DNA of 64,000 nucleotides from Bubalus kerabau (taxonomy: Eukaryota > Chordata > Mammalia > Artiodactyla > Bovidae). This document shows positions 31,815 to 43,130 of this stretch, piece after piece; within the stretch, counting starts at the first letter, position 1; the number at the start of each line of letters is the position of its first letter. The translations under genes and the position numbers were made by a program. The stretch lies in contig NW_026577882.1 in NCBI RefSeq assembly GCF_029407905.1, positions 372,001 through 436,000 of the forward strand. Direction: 5' to 3'. The notes beneath the pieces are model-generated. The model was not told the DNA's origin. It did not search any database and worked only from the letters and a program-made list of their open reading frames with translations.

Positions 31815-34670
31815 ACCGGTGACCTTAGGGAACTTCCCAGTGTGCTTCTGACAGATGAGGGATGCTGTGGAGTTGGCGGGGCCTCTCAGGACTCCGCTGG
31901 GTTTGGCGCAATGGAAGAGGGCCTCATCTCCAGGGAAGGCAGGAACCTCAGGCTTCCTCTCCGTTTCAGACTCCGACCGCAGGGTCCCTGCAGAGTTGGG
32001 ACAAGAGAGTCAGGAATCGTCTTGTCTGAGGAAGTGAAATCCGCTTGCCTCTCGAGGTGCTCAGGGGGTCTCAGGCCCCTTGTTGAGCTGTGTGTGGAAC
32101 CTGCGGGTGTTTCCGGATGATGCACGAGAGTGACAGTGCCCCTTCGTGTTGTGCCTTCACCCACTGGCTTGCCTTCGAAGAGGTGTCCGGGCCTCGGGTT
32201 CTTTTCAAGAGCAGACAGGGAAATTGGGGTCTTTCGGCATGTGGGAACACCCACGGGGCTAGTCTCAAATTTCCTAGTGAGGCCGGCTTCATCCTGAGGT
32301 GTGCCGGGAAGGCCGGGGACCCTTCAAGACAACGCAGGGGGATCGACTCTCCTGTCGCGGTCAGGAGGGGAGAAGGGGCTCGGATTAAGTGGGGCCAGAA
32401 CCCTCGGTGTTACCCTCGAGGGAAACCGGCGTGTGAGGGACTTTTGGGGGTTGCATGAAAGGAGTCAGGTACCGTTTCGCACTTCAGGACAGAACCTAGG
32501 ACTTCCCTTGAGACGCTGTAGCGGGCAAGGGCCTCATCTTGCGAAGACGTTGGAACCATGTGGATTTTCTCGAGTTGTGGCGGGATTTTAGAGTTACGAC
32601 GGGGATTTCAGGCTTCCTCTTGTATTGGCCCCTAGAAGCCTAATCTTCCATTCGAGTTGCGAGGGAAAGCAGGGGGTGGCACTCGAGTCACTGCAGGGCC
32701 AAAGAGACCTCATCTAGGTCTGTGTCCGGGACATAACGTTCCTCTCAAGGGAAGACAGGGATCTCGGGGTGGCGTTCCAGACTCCCCCGGGGAGTCAGGC
32801 CTCGTCTCGAGGGCAAGCAAAGGATGCCGCTCTCCTCTCAAGTCGCGACGCAGATCTCTTGGAGCCCACTGAGTGGCCTCAAGGGAGTCAGGCCTCCTCT
32901 TCAGTTTGGAGAGAGGACTCGGAATTGCGCTCTGGGTAAGGCAGGAAAAGAAGGCCCACACCACGCGAGGATGGGGGCTTCTCAGGGGTTTCCTCGAGCT
33001 GCGGCGCCCGTGGGGGTTTTCTCACGAGGCAAGACGAGGATCTCAGGGAGCCTCCCGTGCGGTGCCAGGGAAGTCCGTTCTCCGTGCCCGTGGCGAGGGG
33101 GAGCGCGTCCTGGCTCTCGAGTCACGGGAGGGGACTAGGGCCATGAGACGCGTTGAAGGACTCTCGAGGTCTTTCTCAGGGGGTGGCGGGAAACACTCGT
33201 TTCCCTCGCCTTCTGCCGGGGACCTTAGGGAACTTCCCAGGGTGCCTCTGAGAGGCGAGGGATCCTGTGGAGGTGGCGGGGCTCCTCGGGACTCCGCTGG
33301 GTCTGGCGCAACGGAAGAGGTCCTCATCTCGTGGGGCGGCAAGAACCTCAGGCTTCCTCTCCGTTTCGGACTCCGACCGCAGGGTCCCTGCAGAGTTGGG
33401 ACAGGAGAGTCAGGCCTCGTCTTGTCTGAGGAAGTGAACCCCGCTTGCCTCTCGAGTTGTTCAGAGGGCCACAGGCCCCTCGTCGAGCTGTGTGTGGAAC
33501 CCGCGGGTGTTTCAGGACGATGCACGGGGGTGTCAGTGCCCCTTCGGGCTGTGCCTTCACCCACAGGGTTGCCTTCGAAGAGGGGTCCGTCATCGGGTTC
33601 TTCTCAAGAGTGGACCGGGGAATCGGGCTCGTTCGGCATGTGGCACCACCCACGTGGCTCGTTTCGAATGTCCTCGTGAGACTGGCCTCCTCTTGAGGTG
33701 CGCCGGCAAGTCCCGGAACCCCTTCCAGACCACGCAGGGGAATCGACTCTCCTGTCGCGATCAGGAGGGGAGAAGGGGCTCAGATGAAGCGGTGCCGGGA
33801 CCCTTGGTGTTCCCCTCGAGGGAACCCGGCGTATCGGGGAACTTTTGGGGGTCGCCTGAAGGCTGTCAAGTCCCGTTTCGCACTTCAGGGCGGAACAGGG
33901 GACTTCCCTTGAGACGCCGTCATGGGCAAGGGCCTCATCTTGCGAAGAGGTGGGAACCACGTGGTTTTTCTCGAGTTGCGGCGGGATTCTCGTGTTACGA
34001 CGGGGGATTACAGGCTTCCTCTTGTGTCGGCCCTGGGTAGCCCAACCTTCTATTCTAGTGGCGACGGAAAGCTGGGGGTTGCGCTCGAGTCACTGCAGGG
34101 CCAAAGAGACCTCATCTAGGCGTGTGTCCAGGACCTAATGCTCCTCTCCAGGGAAGACAAGGATCTCGGGGTTGCATCCCATGCTCCCCCGGGGAGTCAG
34201 GCCTCCCCTCGAGGGGAAGCAAAGGACTCCGGTCTCCTCCCGAGTCGCGACGCTGATATCTTGGTGCCCCCTGAGTGGACTCAAGGGAGTCCAACCTCCT
34301 CTTCACTTTTGAGAGAGGACTCGTGCTTGCTCTCCAGGCCAGGCAGGAAAAGAAGGCCCTCACCTCGCGAGGACGGGGGCATCTCAGGGGTTTCCTCGAG
34401 CTGCGGCACCCGTGGGGGTTTTCTCCCGAGGCACGACGAGGATCTCAGGGAGCCTCTCGTGCGGCGCCAGGGAAGTCATGTCTCCATGCACGTGGCGAGA
34501 AGGAGCGCGTCATTGTTCTCGAGTCATGGGAGGGGACTAGGGCCTCAAGACGCGTTGAAGAAGGACTCTCGATGTCTTTCTCGGGTTGCAGCGTTAAACC
34601 CTCGTTTCCCCCGACTTCTGCCGAGGACCTGAGGAAACTTCCCAGGGTGCCTCTGAGAGGTGAGGGACGC
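31815..34670. repeat. Type B satellite I units at the start of array 2
   Basis: About two units with the type B words (GACCTTAGGGAACTTCCC at about 31,822 and 33,222; GAGAGGCGAGGGATCCTG; CTGCGGCGCCCGTGGGGG). They are less uniform than the 8,840-13,660 block, and a gradual return to type A forms is seen between about 34,480 and 34,700. Their position next to the island mirrors the type B block at the end of array 1, which ends about 1.2 kb before 14,822. Confidence 0.7.
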
Positions 34671-37600
34671 TGTGGAGTTGGTGGGGCCTCTCGGGACTCT
34701 GCTGGGTTTGTCGCAATGGAAGAGGGCCTCATCTCGAGTGGAGGCAGGAGCCTCAGGCTTCCTCTCCAATTCTGACTCTGATCGTAGTGTCCCTGCAGAG
34801 TTGGGACAGGAGAGTCAGGCTATGTCTTTTCTGAGGAATGGAACTCCGCTTGCCTCTCGAGTTGTTCATGGGGTTTCAGGCCCCTTGTCAAACTGTGTGT
34901 GGAATCTGCAGGTTTTTCCAGACGATGCATGGGGGTGTCAGTGACCCTTCGTTTTGTGTCTTCATCCACAGGGTTGCCTTCGAAGAGGTGTCCGGGCATC
35001 GTGTTCTTATGAAGAGCAGACTGGGAAATCGGGGTCGTTCAGCATTTGGCACCACCCACGTGGCTAGTCTCGACTTTCCTCATGAAACCGGCCTCATCCT
35101 GAGGTGTGCAGCGAAGGTCATGAAACCCTTCCAGACAAAGCAGAGGAATCGACCCTCCTGTGGTGATCAGGAGGGGAGAAGTGGCTCAGATGAAGTGCTG
35201 CTGGGAACCTCGGTGTTTCCCTCAAGTGAGACAGGTATGTCGGGTAACTTTTGGGGTCGCATAACGCGTTCCAAGTACCGTTTTGCTCTTCAAATTGGAA
35301 CGTGGGACTTCTCTTGGGGTGCTCCAGTGGGCAAGGGCCTCATCTTGGAATGACTGGGGAACCACTTGGTTTTTCTCTAGTTGCGGTGGGATATTTGAGT
35401 TACCACAGGGAATTCATGCTTCCTCTTGTGTTGGCCCACAAAAGTCTTATCTTCCATTCGAGATTCGAGGAAGAGCTGGAGGTGCGCTCTAGTCACTGAA
35501 GGCAAAAGAGACCCCACCGAGGCTTGTGTGCAGGACCTAATGTTCATGTCAAGGGGCGACAGGAATCTCGGGGTTGCATTCCAGACTCACCCTGGAGTCA
35601 GGCCTCGTCTCGAGGGGAAGCAAAGGACTCTGCTCTCCTCTCGAGTCGGACGGGTATGTCTTGGAGCCCACTGAGTGGCTTAAAGGGAGTCAAACCTCCT
35701 CTGGTGTTTGGAGGGAGGACACGGGATTGCTCTCCAGGCAATGCAGGAAATGAAGGCCCTCATCTCCCGATGACTGGGGCGTCTCGTAGGTTTTCTCGAG
35801 CTGTGGCGCTAGTGTGGGGTTTCTCACGAAGTAAGACTGGGAGCTCAGTGAGCCTCTCATGTGGTGCCAGGGCAGTCAGGTCTCTATGCACGTGGTGAGA
35901 GGGAGCCCGTCATTGTTCTCGAGTCATGGTAGGGGAATTGGGCCTGAAAACGTGTTAAAGAAGGACTCTCGAGGTCTTTCTTGGGTTGCAGCAGGAAACC
36001 CTGGGTTCCATCGACTTGTGCCAGTGACCTCAGGAAGCTTCTCAGCGTGCCTCTGAGAAGTCAGGGTCACTGTGGAGTTGGGAGGGGCCTCTCGGAACTC
36101 CACTGGGTTTGGTGCAATGGAAGAGGGCCTCATGACAAGTTGAGGCAGGAACCACAGGGTTCCTCTCCTGGCTTCGAATGTGCCGGATCTGACTCGGATC
36201 GCAGAGTCCCTGCAGAGTTGGGACAGGAGAGTCAGGCCTCGTCTTGTGTGGAGGAATGGAACTCCGCTTGACTCTCGCGTTGTTCATGGGGTGACAGGCC
36301 ACTTGTCGATTTGTATGTGGAACTTGCGGGTTTTTCTGGACGATGCACTGGGGTGTCACTGCCCCTTCGTGTTGTGCCTTGTTCCACAGGATTGCCTTCG
36401 AGTTGGGTTCTGCCATCGGGTTCTTATCAAGAGCGGACCAGGGAATCGGGGTCTTTTGGCATGCCGCACCACCCACGAGGCTATGTCTCGAATTTCCTCG
36501 TGAGACTGGCCTCATCTTGATGTGCGCCAGGAAGGTCGGGAACACCTTCCAGACAAAGCAGGGGAATCGAACCTCCTGTCGCGATCAAGAGGGGAGAAGA
36601 GTCTCAGATGAAGTGGTGCCGGGAACCTCGGTGTTCTCCTCAAGTGAGACTGGTATGTCGGGGAACTTTTGGGGTCGCATCAAGGGTTCCAAGTAACTTT
36701 TCGCTCTTCAATACGGAACGTGGGACTTCTCTTGAGATGCTGTAGCGGGCAAGGGCCTCATCTTTCGATGACGGGGGAACCACGTGGTTTTTCTTGAGTT
36801 GGGGCGGGATTCTCGAGTTACAACCGGGAATTCAGGCTTCCTCTTCAACTGGCCCAGGGAAGTCCAGTTTTCATTCGAATTGTGAGTTAGAACTGGGGAT
36901 TGCTCTCGAGACACTGCAGGGCCAAATAGACCTCATCTAGGCTTGTGTCCAGGACCTAATGTTCCTCTGCTGGGGCGAAAGCGATCTCAGCATTGCATTC
37001 TCGACTCACCCGGGGAGTCAGGCCTCGTCTCGAGGGGAAGCCAAGGACACCGCTCTCCTGTCAAGTCGCGACGGGTATATCTTGGAGCTCACTGTGTGGC
37101 CTAAAATGAGTCAAGCCTCCTGTGGAGTTTGGAGAGAGGACTCAGGATTGCTCTCCAGGCCATACAGCAAAAGAAGGCCCTCATCTCGTGAGGACTGGGG
37201 CGTCTCGTGGGTATTCTCGAGCTGTGGCTCCAGTGTGGTGTTGCTCACGAGGTATAATGGGGAGCTCAGGGAGCCTCTCCTGTGGCGCCAGGGAAGTCAG
37301 GCTTCTATGCGCGTGGCTAGGGGGAGCGGGTCATTGCTCTTGAGTCATGGTAGGGGAATCGCACCTCAAGACGCGTTGAAGAAGGACTCTCGAGGTCTTT
37401 TACGGGTTGGGGCAGGAAACCCTTGGTTCCCTCGACTTGTGCCGGTGATCTCAGGAAGGTATAAGGGTGCCTCTGAGAAGTCAGGGATACTATGCAGTTG
37501 GGAGGGGCCTCTCGGGACTCCACTGGGTTCGGTGCAATGGAAGAGGGCCTCATCTCGAGTGGAGACAGGAAATTCATGTTTCCTCTCCTGACTTCCCCTG

Positions 37601-39129
37601 GGCCAGATCTGACTCAGATCGCAGTTTCGCTGCAGAGTTCGAACAGGAGAGTCAGGCCTCGTCTTGTGTGGAGGAATGGAACTCTGCTTGCCTCTCCAGT
37701 TGTTCACGGGGTGACAGGTCACTTCTCGAGCTGTGTGTGGTACCTGCGGGTTTCTCCGGACGATACCCGGGGGTGTCAGTGCCCCTTCGTGTTGTGCCTT
37801 CATCAAAAGAGTTATCTTCAAAGAGGTGTCCGGGCATTGGGATCTTATCAAGAGCGCACCGGGAAATCGGGGTCTTTCGGCATGTGTCACCATCCACGAG
37901 GCTATGTCTCGAATATCCTCGTGAGACCGGCCTCATCCTGAGATGCACCGGGAAAGGCGGGAACCCCTTCAAGACAAAACAGGGGAATCGACCCTCCTGT
38001 CGCGATCAGGAGGGGAGAAGGGGCCCAGATGTAGTGGTGCCGGGAACCTCGGTGTTCTCCTCGAGTCAGACCGGTGTGTCGAGGAACTTTTGTGGTCGCA
38101 TCAAGGGTGCCAATACCATTTCGCACTTCAAGACGGAACGTGGGACTTCTCTTGAGACGCTGTAGGGGGCAAGGGCCTCATCTTGCGATGACGGGGGAAC
38201 CACGTGGCGTTTCTCGAGTTGTGGCGGGATTCTCGAGTTTCGAAGGGGAATACAGTCTTCCTCATGTGTTGGCCCAGGGAAGTCCTATCTTCCATTCGAG
38301 TTTCAAGGGAGAGCTGGGGATTGCCCTCGAGTCACTGCAGGGCAAAATAGACCTCATCTAGGCTTGTGTCCAGGACTTAATGTTCATCCCTAGGGGCGAC
38401 AGGGATCTCGGGCTTGCATACCAGACTCACCCGGGGAATCAGGCCTCGTCTCAAGGGGAAGCAAAGAACGCTGCTGTCCTTTTGAGTCGCGATGGGTATC
38501 TCTTGGAGCCCACTGTGTGCCCTAAAGGGAGTCAAGCCTCCTGTGGTGTTTGGATAGAGGACTCGGGATTCCTCTCCAGGCCATGCAGGAAAAGAAGGCC
38601 CTCATCTCGCGATGACGGCGGCATCTCGTGGGTTTTCTAGACTGCCGCGCTAGTTCCAGGTTTCTGACGAGGTACGAGAGGGAGCTCAGGGAGCCTCTCA
38701 TGTGGCTCCAGTGAAGTCCGGTCCCCATGAGATGGCTAGGGGGAGCTCGTCATCGCTCTCGAGTCATGGTAGGGTAATCGGGCCTCAAGACGGGTTGAAG
38801 AAGGACTCTCGAGGTCTTTCTCGGGTCACTGCATAAAACCCAGGGTTCCCTTAACTTGTGCCTGCGACCTCAGGGAGCTTCTCAGAGTGCCTCTGAGAAG
38901 TCAGGGATACTGTGCAGTTTGGAGGGGCCTCTCGAGACTCCTCCGCATTTGGTGGAATGTAAGAGGGACTCATCTCGAGTTGAAGCAGGAACCTCAGTGT
39001 TCCTCTCCATTTCTGACTCAGATCGCAAGGTCCCTGCATGTTGGTACAGGAGAGTCAGGCCTCGTCTTTTCTGGAGGATGGGACTCCTCTTGCCTCTCGA
39101 GTTGTTCTCGAGGTGACAAGCCACTTGTC

Positions 39130-40964
39130 GAGCTGTGTATGTAACCTGCCCGTTTTTCCGGATGATGCACAGGTGTGTTAGTGCCCCTTCGTGTTGTACC
39201 TTCATACTCAAGCCTGCCTTCCAAGAGGTGTCTGAGCATCGGATTCTTATCAAGAGCGAACCGGGAAATTGGAGTCTTTCGGCAAGTGGCACCACCCACA
39301 AAGCTACGTATCGAATTTCCCCATGAGACCGGCCTCATCCTGAGTTGTGCAGGGAAGGTCGGGCCCCCTTGCAGACAAAGCAGGGGAATCGACCCACCGG
39401 TCACGATCAGGGGGGAGAAGGGGCTTAAATGAAGTGGTGCCGGGAACCTTGGTGTTCCCCTTGAGTGAGACCGGCGTGTTGGGGGACTTTTGGGGTCGCA
39501 TCAAGGGTGCCAAGTACCGTTTCGCATTTCAAGACGGAACCTGGGACATCTTTTGAAACGCTGTAGCGGGCAAGGGCCTCATCTTGCGATGACGGGAGAA
39601 CCACGTGGTTTTGCTCGAGTTGCAGCGGGATTCTCGAGTTATGACCGGGAATTTAGGCTTCCTCTTGTTGGCCTTGAAATCCAATCTCCCATTCGGGTTG
39701 CGAGGGGGAGCTGGGGATTGCGCTAGAGTCACTGCAGGGCAAAAGAGACCTAATCTACGCTTGTGTCCAGGATCTAATGTTGCTCTCCAGGGGCGACAGG
39801 GATCTCGGGTTTGCATTCCAGACTCATCCGGGGAGTCAGTTCTCACCTCGAGGGTAAGCAAAGAATTCCGCTCTCGTCTTGAGTCGCGATGGGTATCTCT
39901 TGGAGCCCAATGTGTGTACTAAAGGGAGTCAAGCCACCTGTGCAGTTTGGAGAGAGGACTCGGGATTGGATTCCAGGCCATGCAGGAAAAGAAGGCCCTC
40001 ATCTCGAGATGACGGTGGCGTCTCGTGGGTTTTCTCGAGCTGCGGCGCCAGTGTGGGGTGTCTCATGAAGTACCACGGGGATCTCAGGGAGCCTCTTGTG
40101 TGGCGCCAGGAAAATCCAGTATTCCATTCGAGTTGCAAGTTAGAACTGGGGATTGCTCTCCAGTCACTGCAGGGCAAAATAGACATCATCTACGCTTGTG
40201 TCCAGGACCTAGTGTTCCACTACTGGGCCGACAGGGATCTCAGGGTTGCATTCTCGACTCACCCGGAGAGTCAGGCCTCGTCTTGAGGGGAAAAAAAGGA
40301 CTCCGCTCTCCTGTCGAGTCGCGACGGGTATCTCTTGGAGCCCACTGCGTGGTGTAAAGGGAGTGAAGCCTCCTATGGAGTTTGGAGAGATGACTCGGGA
40401 TTGTTTTCCTGGCCATGCAGGAAAAAAGGCCCTCATCTCGCGATGACGGGGGCGTCTCGTGGGTTTTCTCCAGCTGCGGCGCCAGTATCAGATTTCTCAA
40501 GAGGTATGACGGGGAGCTCAGAGAGCCTCTCGTGTGGTGCTAGGGACGTCAGGTCTCCGTGCGTGTGGTGAAGGGGAGTGCGTGATTGCTCTCGAGTCAT
40601 AGTAGGCGAATCTGGCCTCAAGACGCATTGAAGAAGGACTCTCGAGGTCTTTCTCGGGTTGCGGCAGGGAACCCTGGGTTCCCTCGACTTGTGTCGGTGA
40701 CCTCAGGCAACTTCTCAGGGTGCCTCTGAGAAGTCAGGGACACTGTGGATTTGGGAGGGGCCTTTCGTTACTCAACTGGGTTTGGTGCAATCGAAGAGGG
40801 CCTCATCTCGAATGGAGGCAGGAACCTCAGGGGTCCTCTCCATATCTGACTCGGGTCGCAGGCTACCTGCCGAGTATGGACAAGAGAGTCACGCCTGGTC
40901 TTCTGTGGAGGAATGGATCTCCGTTTGCCTTTCGAGTTGTTCACAGAGTGACAGGCCACTTGTT
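39130..40964. repeat. Satellite I unit with a 434-bp internal duplication
   Basis: This unit is 1,835 bases, 434 more than its neighbours (14 x 31). The segment from TTGGCC...CCAATCTCCCATTCGGG (about 39,665) to GGCGCCAGGAAAATCC (about 40,107) is followed by a second version running from CCAGTATTCCATTCGAG. The join at about 40,103-40,115 lies in a word common to two different subrepeats (CCAGGGAAGTC), where a normal unit would go on to AGGTCTCCATGCG. The second version shares diagnostic variants with the unit near 36,870-37,060, such as AGTTAGAACTGGGG and CATTCTCGACTCACCC, rather than with its immediate neighbour. Confidence 0.8.
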
Positions 40965-41989
40965 GAGCTGTGCGTGGAACCTGCGGGTTTTTCCGGACGA
41001 TGCACAGGGGTGTCAGTGCCTCTTCGTGTTGTGCCTTCATCCACAGGTTGCCTTCAAAGAGGTGTCCGGGCATCGGGTTCTTTTCAAGAGCGTACCAGAA
41101 AATTGGGGTCTTTCAGCATGTGGTACCACCCACGAGGCTACGTCTCGAATTTCCTCGGGAGACCGGCCTCATCCTGAGGTGCGCCGGGAAGGTAGGGAAC
41201 CCCTTGCAGACAAAGCAGGGGAATCGACCCACCGGTCGCGATCAGAAGGGGAGAAGGGGCTCAGATGAAGTGGTGCCGGGAACCTCGGTGGTCCCCTTGA
41301 GTGAGACCGGTATGTCACGGCACTTTTGAGGTCGCATCAAGGGTGCCAAGTATAGTTTCGCACTTCAAGACGGAACGTGGGAATTCTCTGGAGATGCTCT
41401 AGCGGGCAAGGGCCTCATATTGCGATGACAAGGGAAACACGTGGTTTTTCTCGAGTTGCGGCGGGATTCTCGAGTTACGACGGGGAATTCAGGCTTCCTC
41501 TTGTATTGGCCCAGGAAGTCCAATCTTCCATTCAACTTGTCAGAGAGAGCTGTGGGTTGCTCTCGAGTCACTTCAGGGCAAAGAGTCCTCATCTAGGCTT
41601 GGGTCCAGGACGTAGTGTTCCTCTCCAGGGGCAACAGGGATATCGGGGTCGCATTCCAGTCTCACCCAGTGGGTCACGCCTCGTCTCGAGTGGAAGCAAA
41701 GGACTCCACTATCCTCTCGAGTGCGACGTGTAACTCTTTGAGCCCAATGAGTGGCCTAAAGGGAGTCAAGCGTCCTGTGTAGCTTGGACAGAAGGTTCAC
41801 GCTTGATCTGCATACCATGCAGTTAAAGATGGCCCTCCTCTCGTGATGACGGGAGCGTCTCATGGGTTTTTCTCGAGCTGCGGCGCCAGTGTGGGGTTTC
41901 TCACGAGATATGATGGGGAGATCAGGGAGCCTCTCGTGCAGCGCCAGAGAAGTCAGGCCTCCATGCGTGTGGCCAGGCAGATCGCGTCA

Positions 41990-43130
41990 TTGCTCTGGAG
42001 TCATGGGAGGGACTAGGGCCTCAAGACGCATTTAAGAAGGACTCTCGAGGTCTTTCTTGGGTTGGGGCGGGAAACACTCGTTTCCCTCGACCTCTACCGG
42101 GGACCTTAGGGAACTTCCCAGGTGCCTCTGAGAGGTGAGGGATACTGAGGAGTTAGAGGGGCCTCTCGGGACTCCACTAGGTTTGACGAAATGAAAGAGG
42201 GCCTCATCTCGATTGGAGGCAGGAACCTCAGGCTTCCTCTCCATTTCTGACTCCGACCGCAGGGTCCCTGCAGGGTTGGGACAGGAGAGTCAGGCCTCGT
42301 CTTGTCTGAGTAATGGAACTCTGCTTGCCTCTCGAGGTGTTCAGTGGGTCTCAGGCCCCTTGTCGAGCTGTGTGTGGAACCTGCGGGTGTTTCCAGAAGA
42401 TGCACAGGGGTGTCATTGCCCCTTCATTTTGTGCCTTCCCCCACAGGGTTGCCTTCAAAGAGGTGTCCGAGCATCGGGTTCATTTCAAGAGCGGACCGGA
42501 AAATCGGGGTCGTTCGGCATGTGGAACCACCCACGTGGCTCATCTCGAATTTCCTCGTGAGACCAGCATCATCCTGAGGTGCGCCGGGAAGGCCGGGAAC
42601 ACCTTCCACACAAAGCAGGGGAATCGACTCTCCTGTCGCGATCAGGAGGGGAGATGGGGCTCAGATGAAGTGGGGCCGGGACTCTAGGTGTTCCACTCGA
42701 GGGAACCCGGCGTTTCAGGGAACTTTAGGGGTCGCATCAAGGGAGCCAAGTACCGTTTCCCACTTCAGGACGGAACATGGGACTTCCCTGGAGACGCTGT
42801 AGCGGGCAAGGGCCTCATCCTGTGAAGACGTTGGAACCACGTCGTTTTTCTCGAGTTGCGTCTGGATTCTCGAAAACGACGGGGATTTCAGGCTTCCTCT
42901 TGGGTTGGCCCTGGGAAGCCCAATCTTCCCCTGGAGTTGCGAGGGAAAGCTGGGGGTTCTGCTCGAGTCACTACAGGGCCAAAGAGACCTCATCGAGGCG
43001 TGTGTCCAGGACCTAACATTCCTCTACCGGGAAGGCAGGGATCTCGGGGTTGCATTCCAGGCTCCCCCGGGGAGTCAGGCCTCGTCTCGAGGGGAAGCCA
43101 AGGACTCCGCTCTCCTCTCGAGTCGCATCG
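41990..43130. repeat. Type B patch within type A array
   Basis: Less than one unit with type B words (GGGACCTTAGGGAACTTCCC near 42,103, GAGAGGTGAGGGATACTGAGG, GGGTTGGCCCTGGGAAGCCC near 42,901, GAAGCCAAGGACTCCGC near 43,093) bordered on both sides by type A sequence. It is a candidate gene-conversion tract. Confidence 0.65.
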
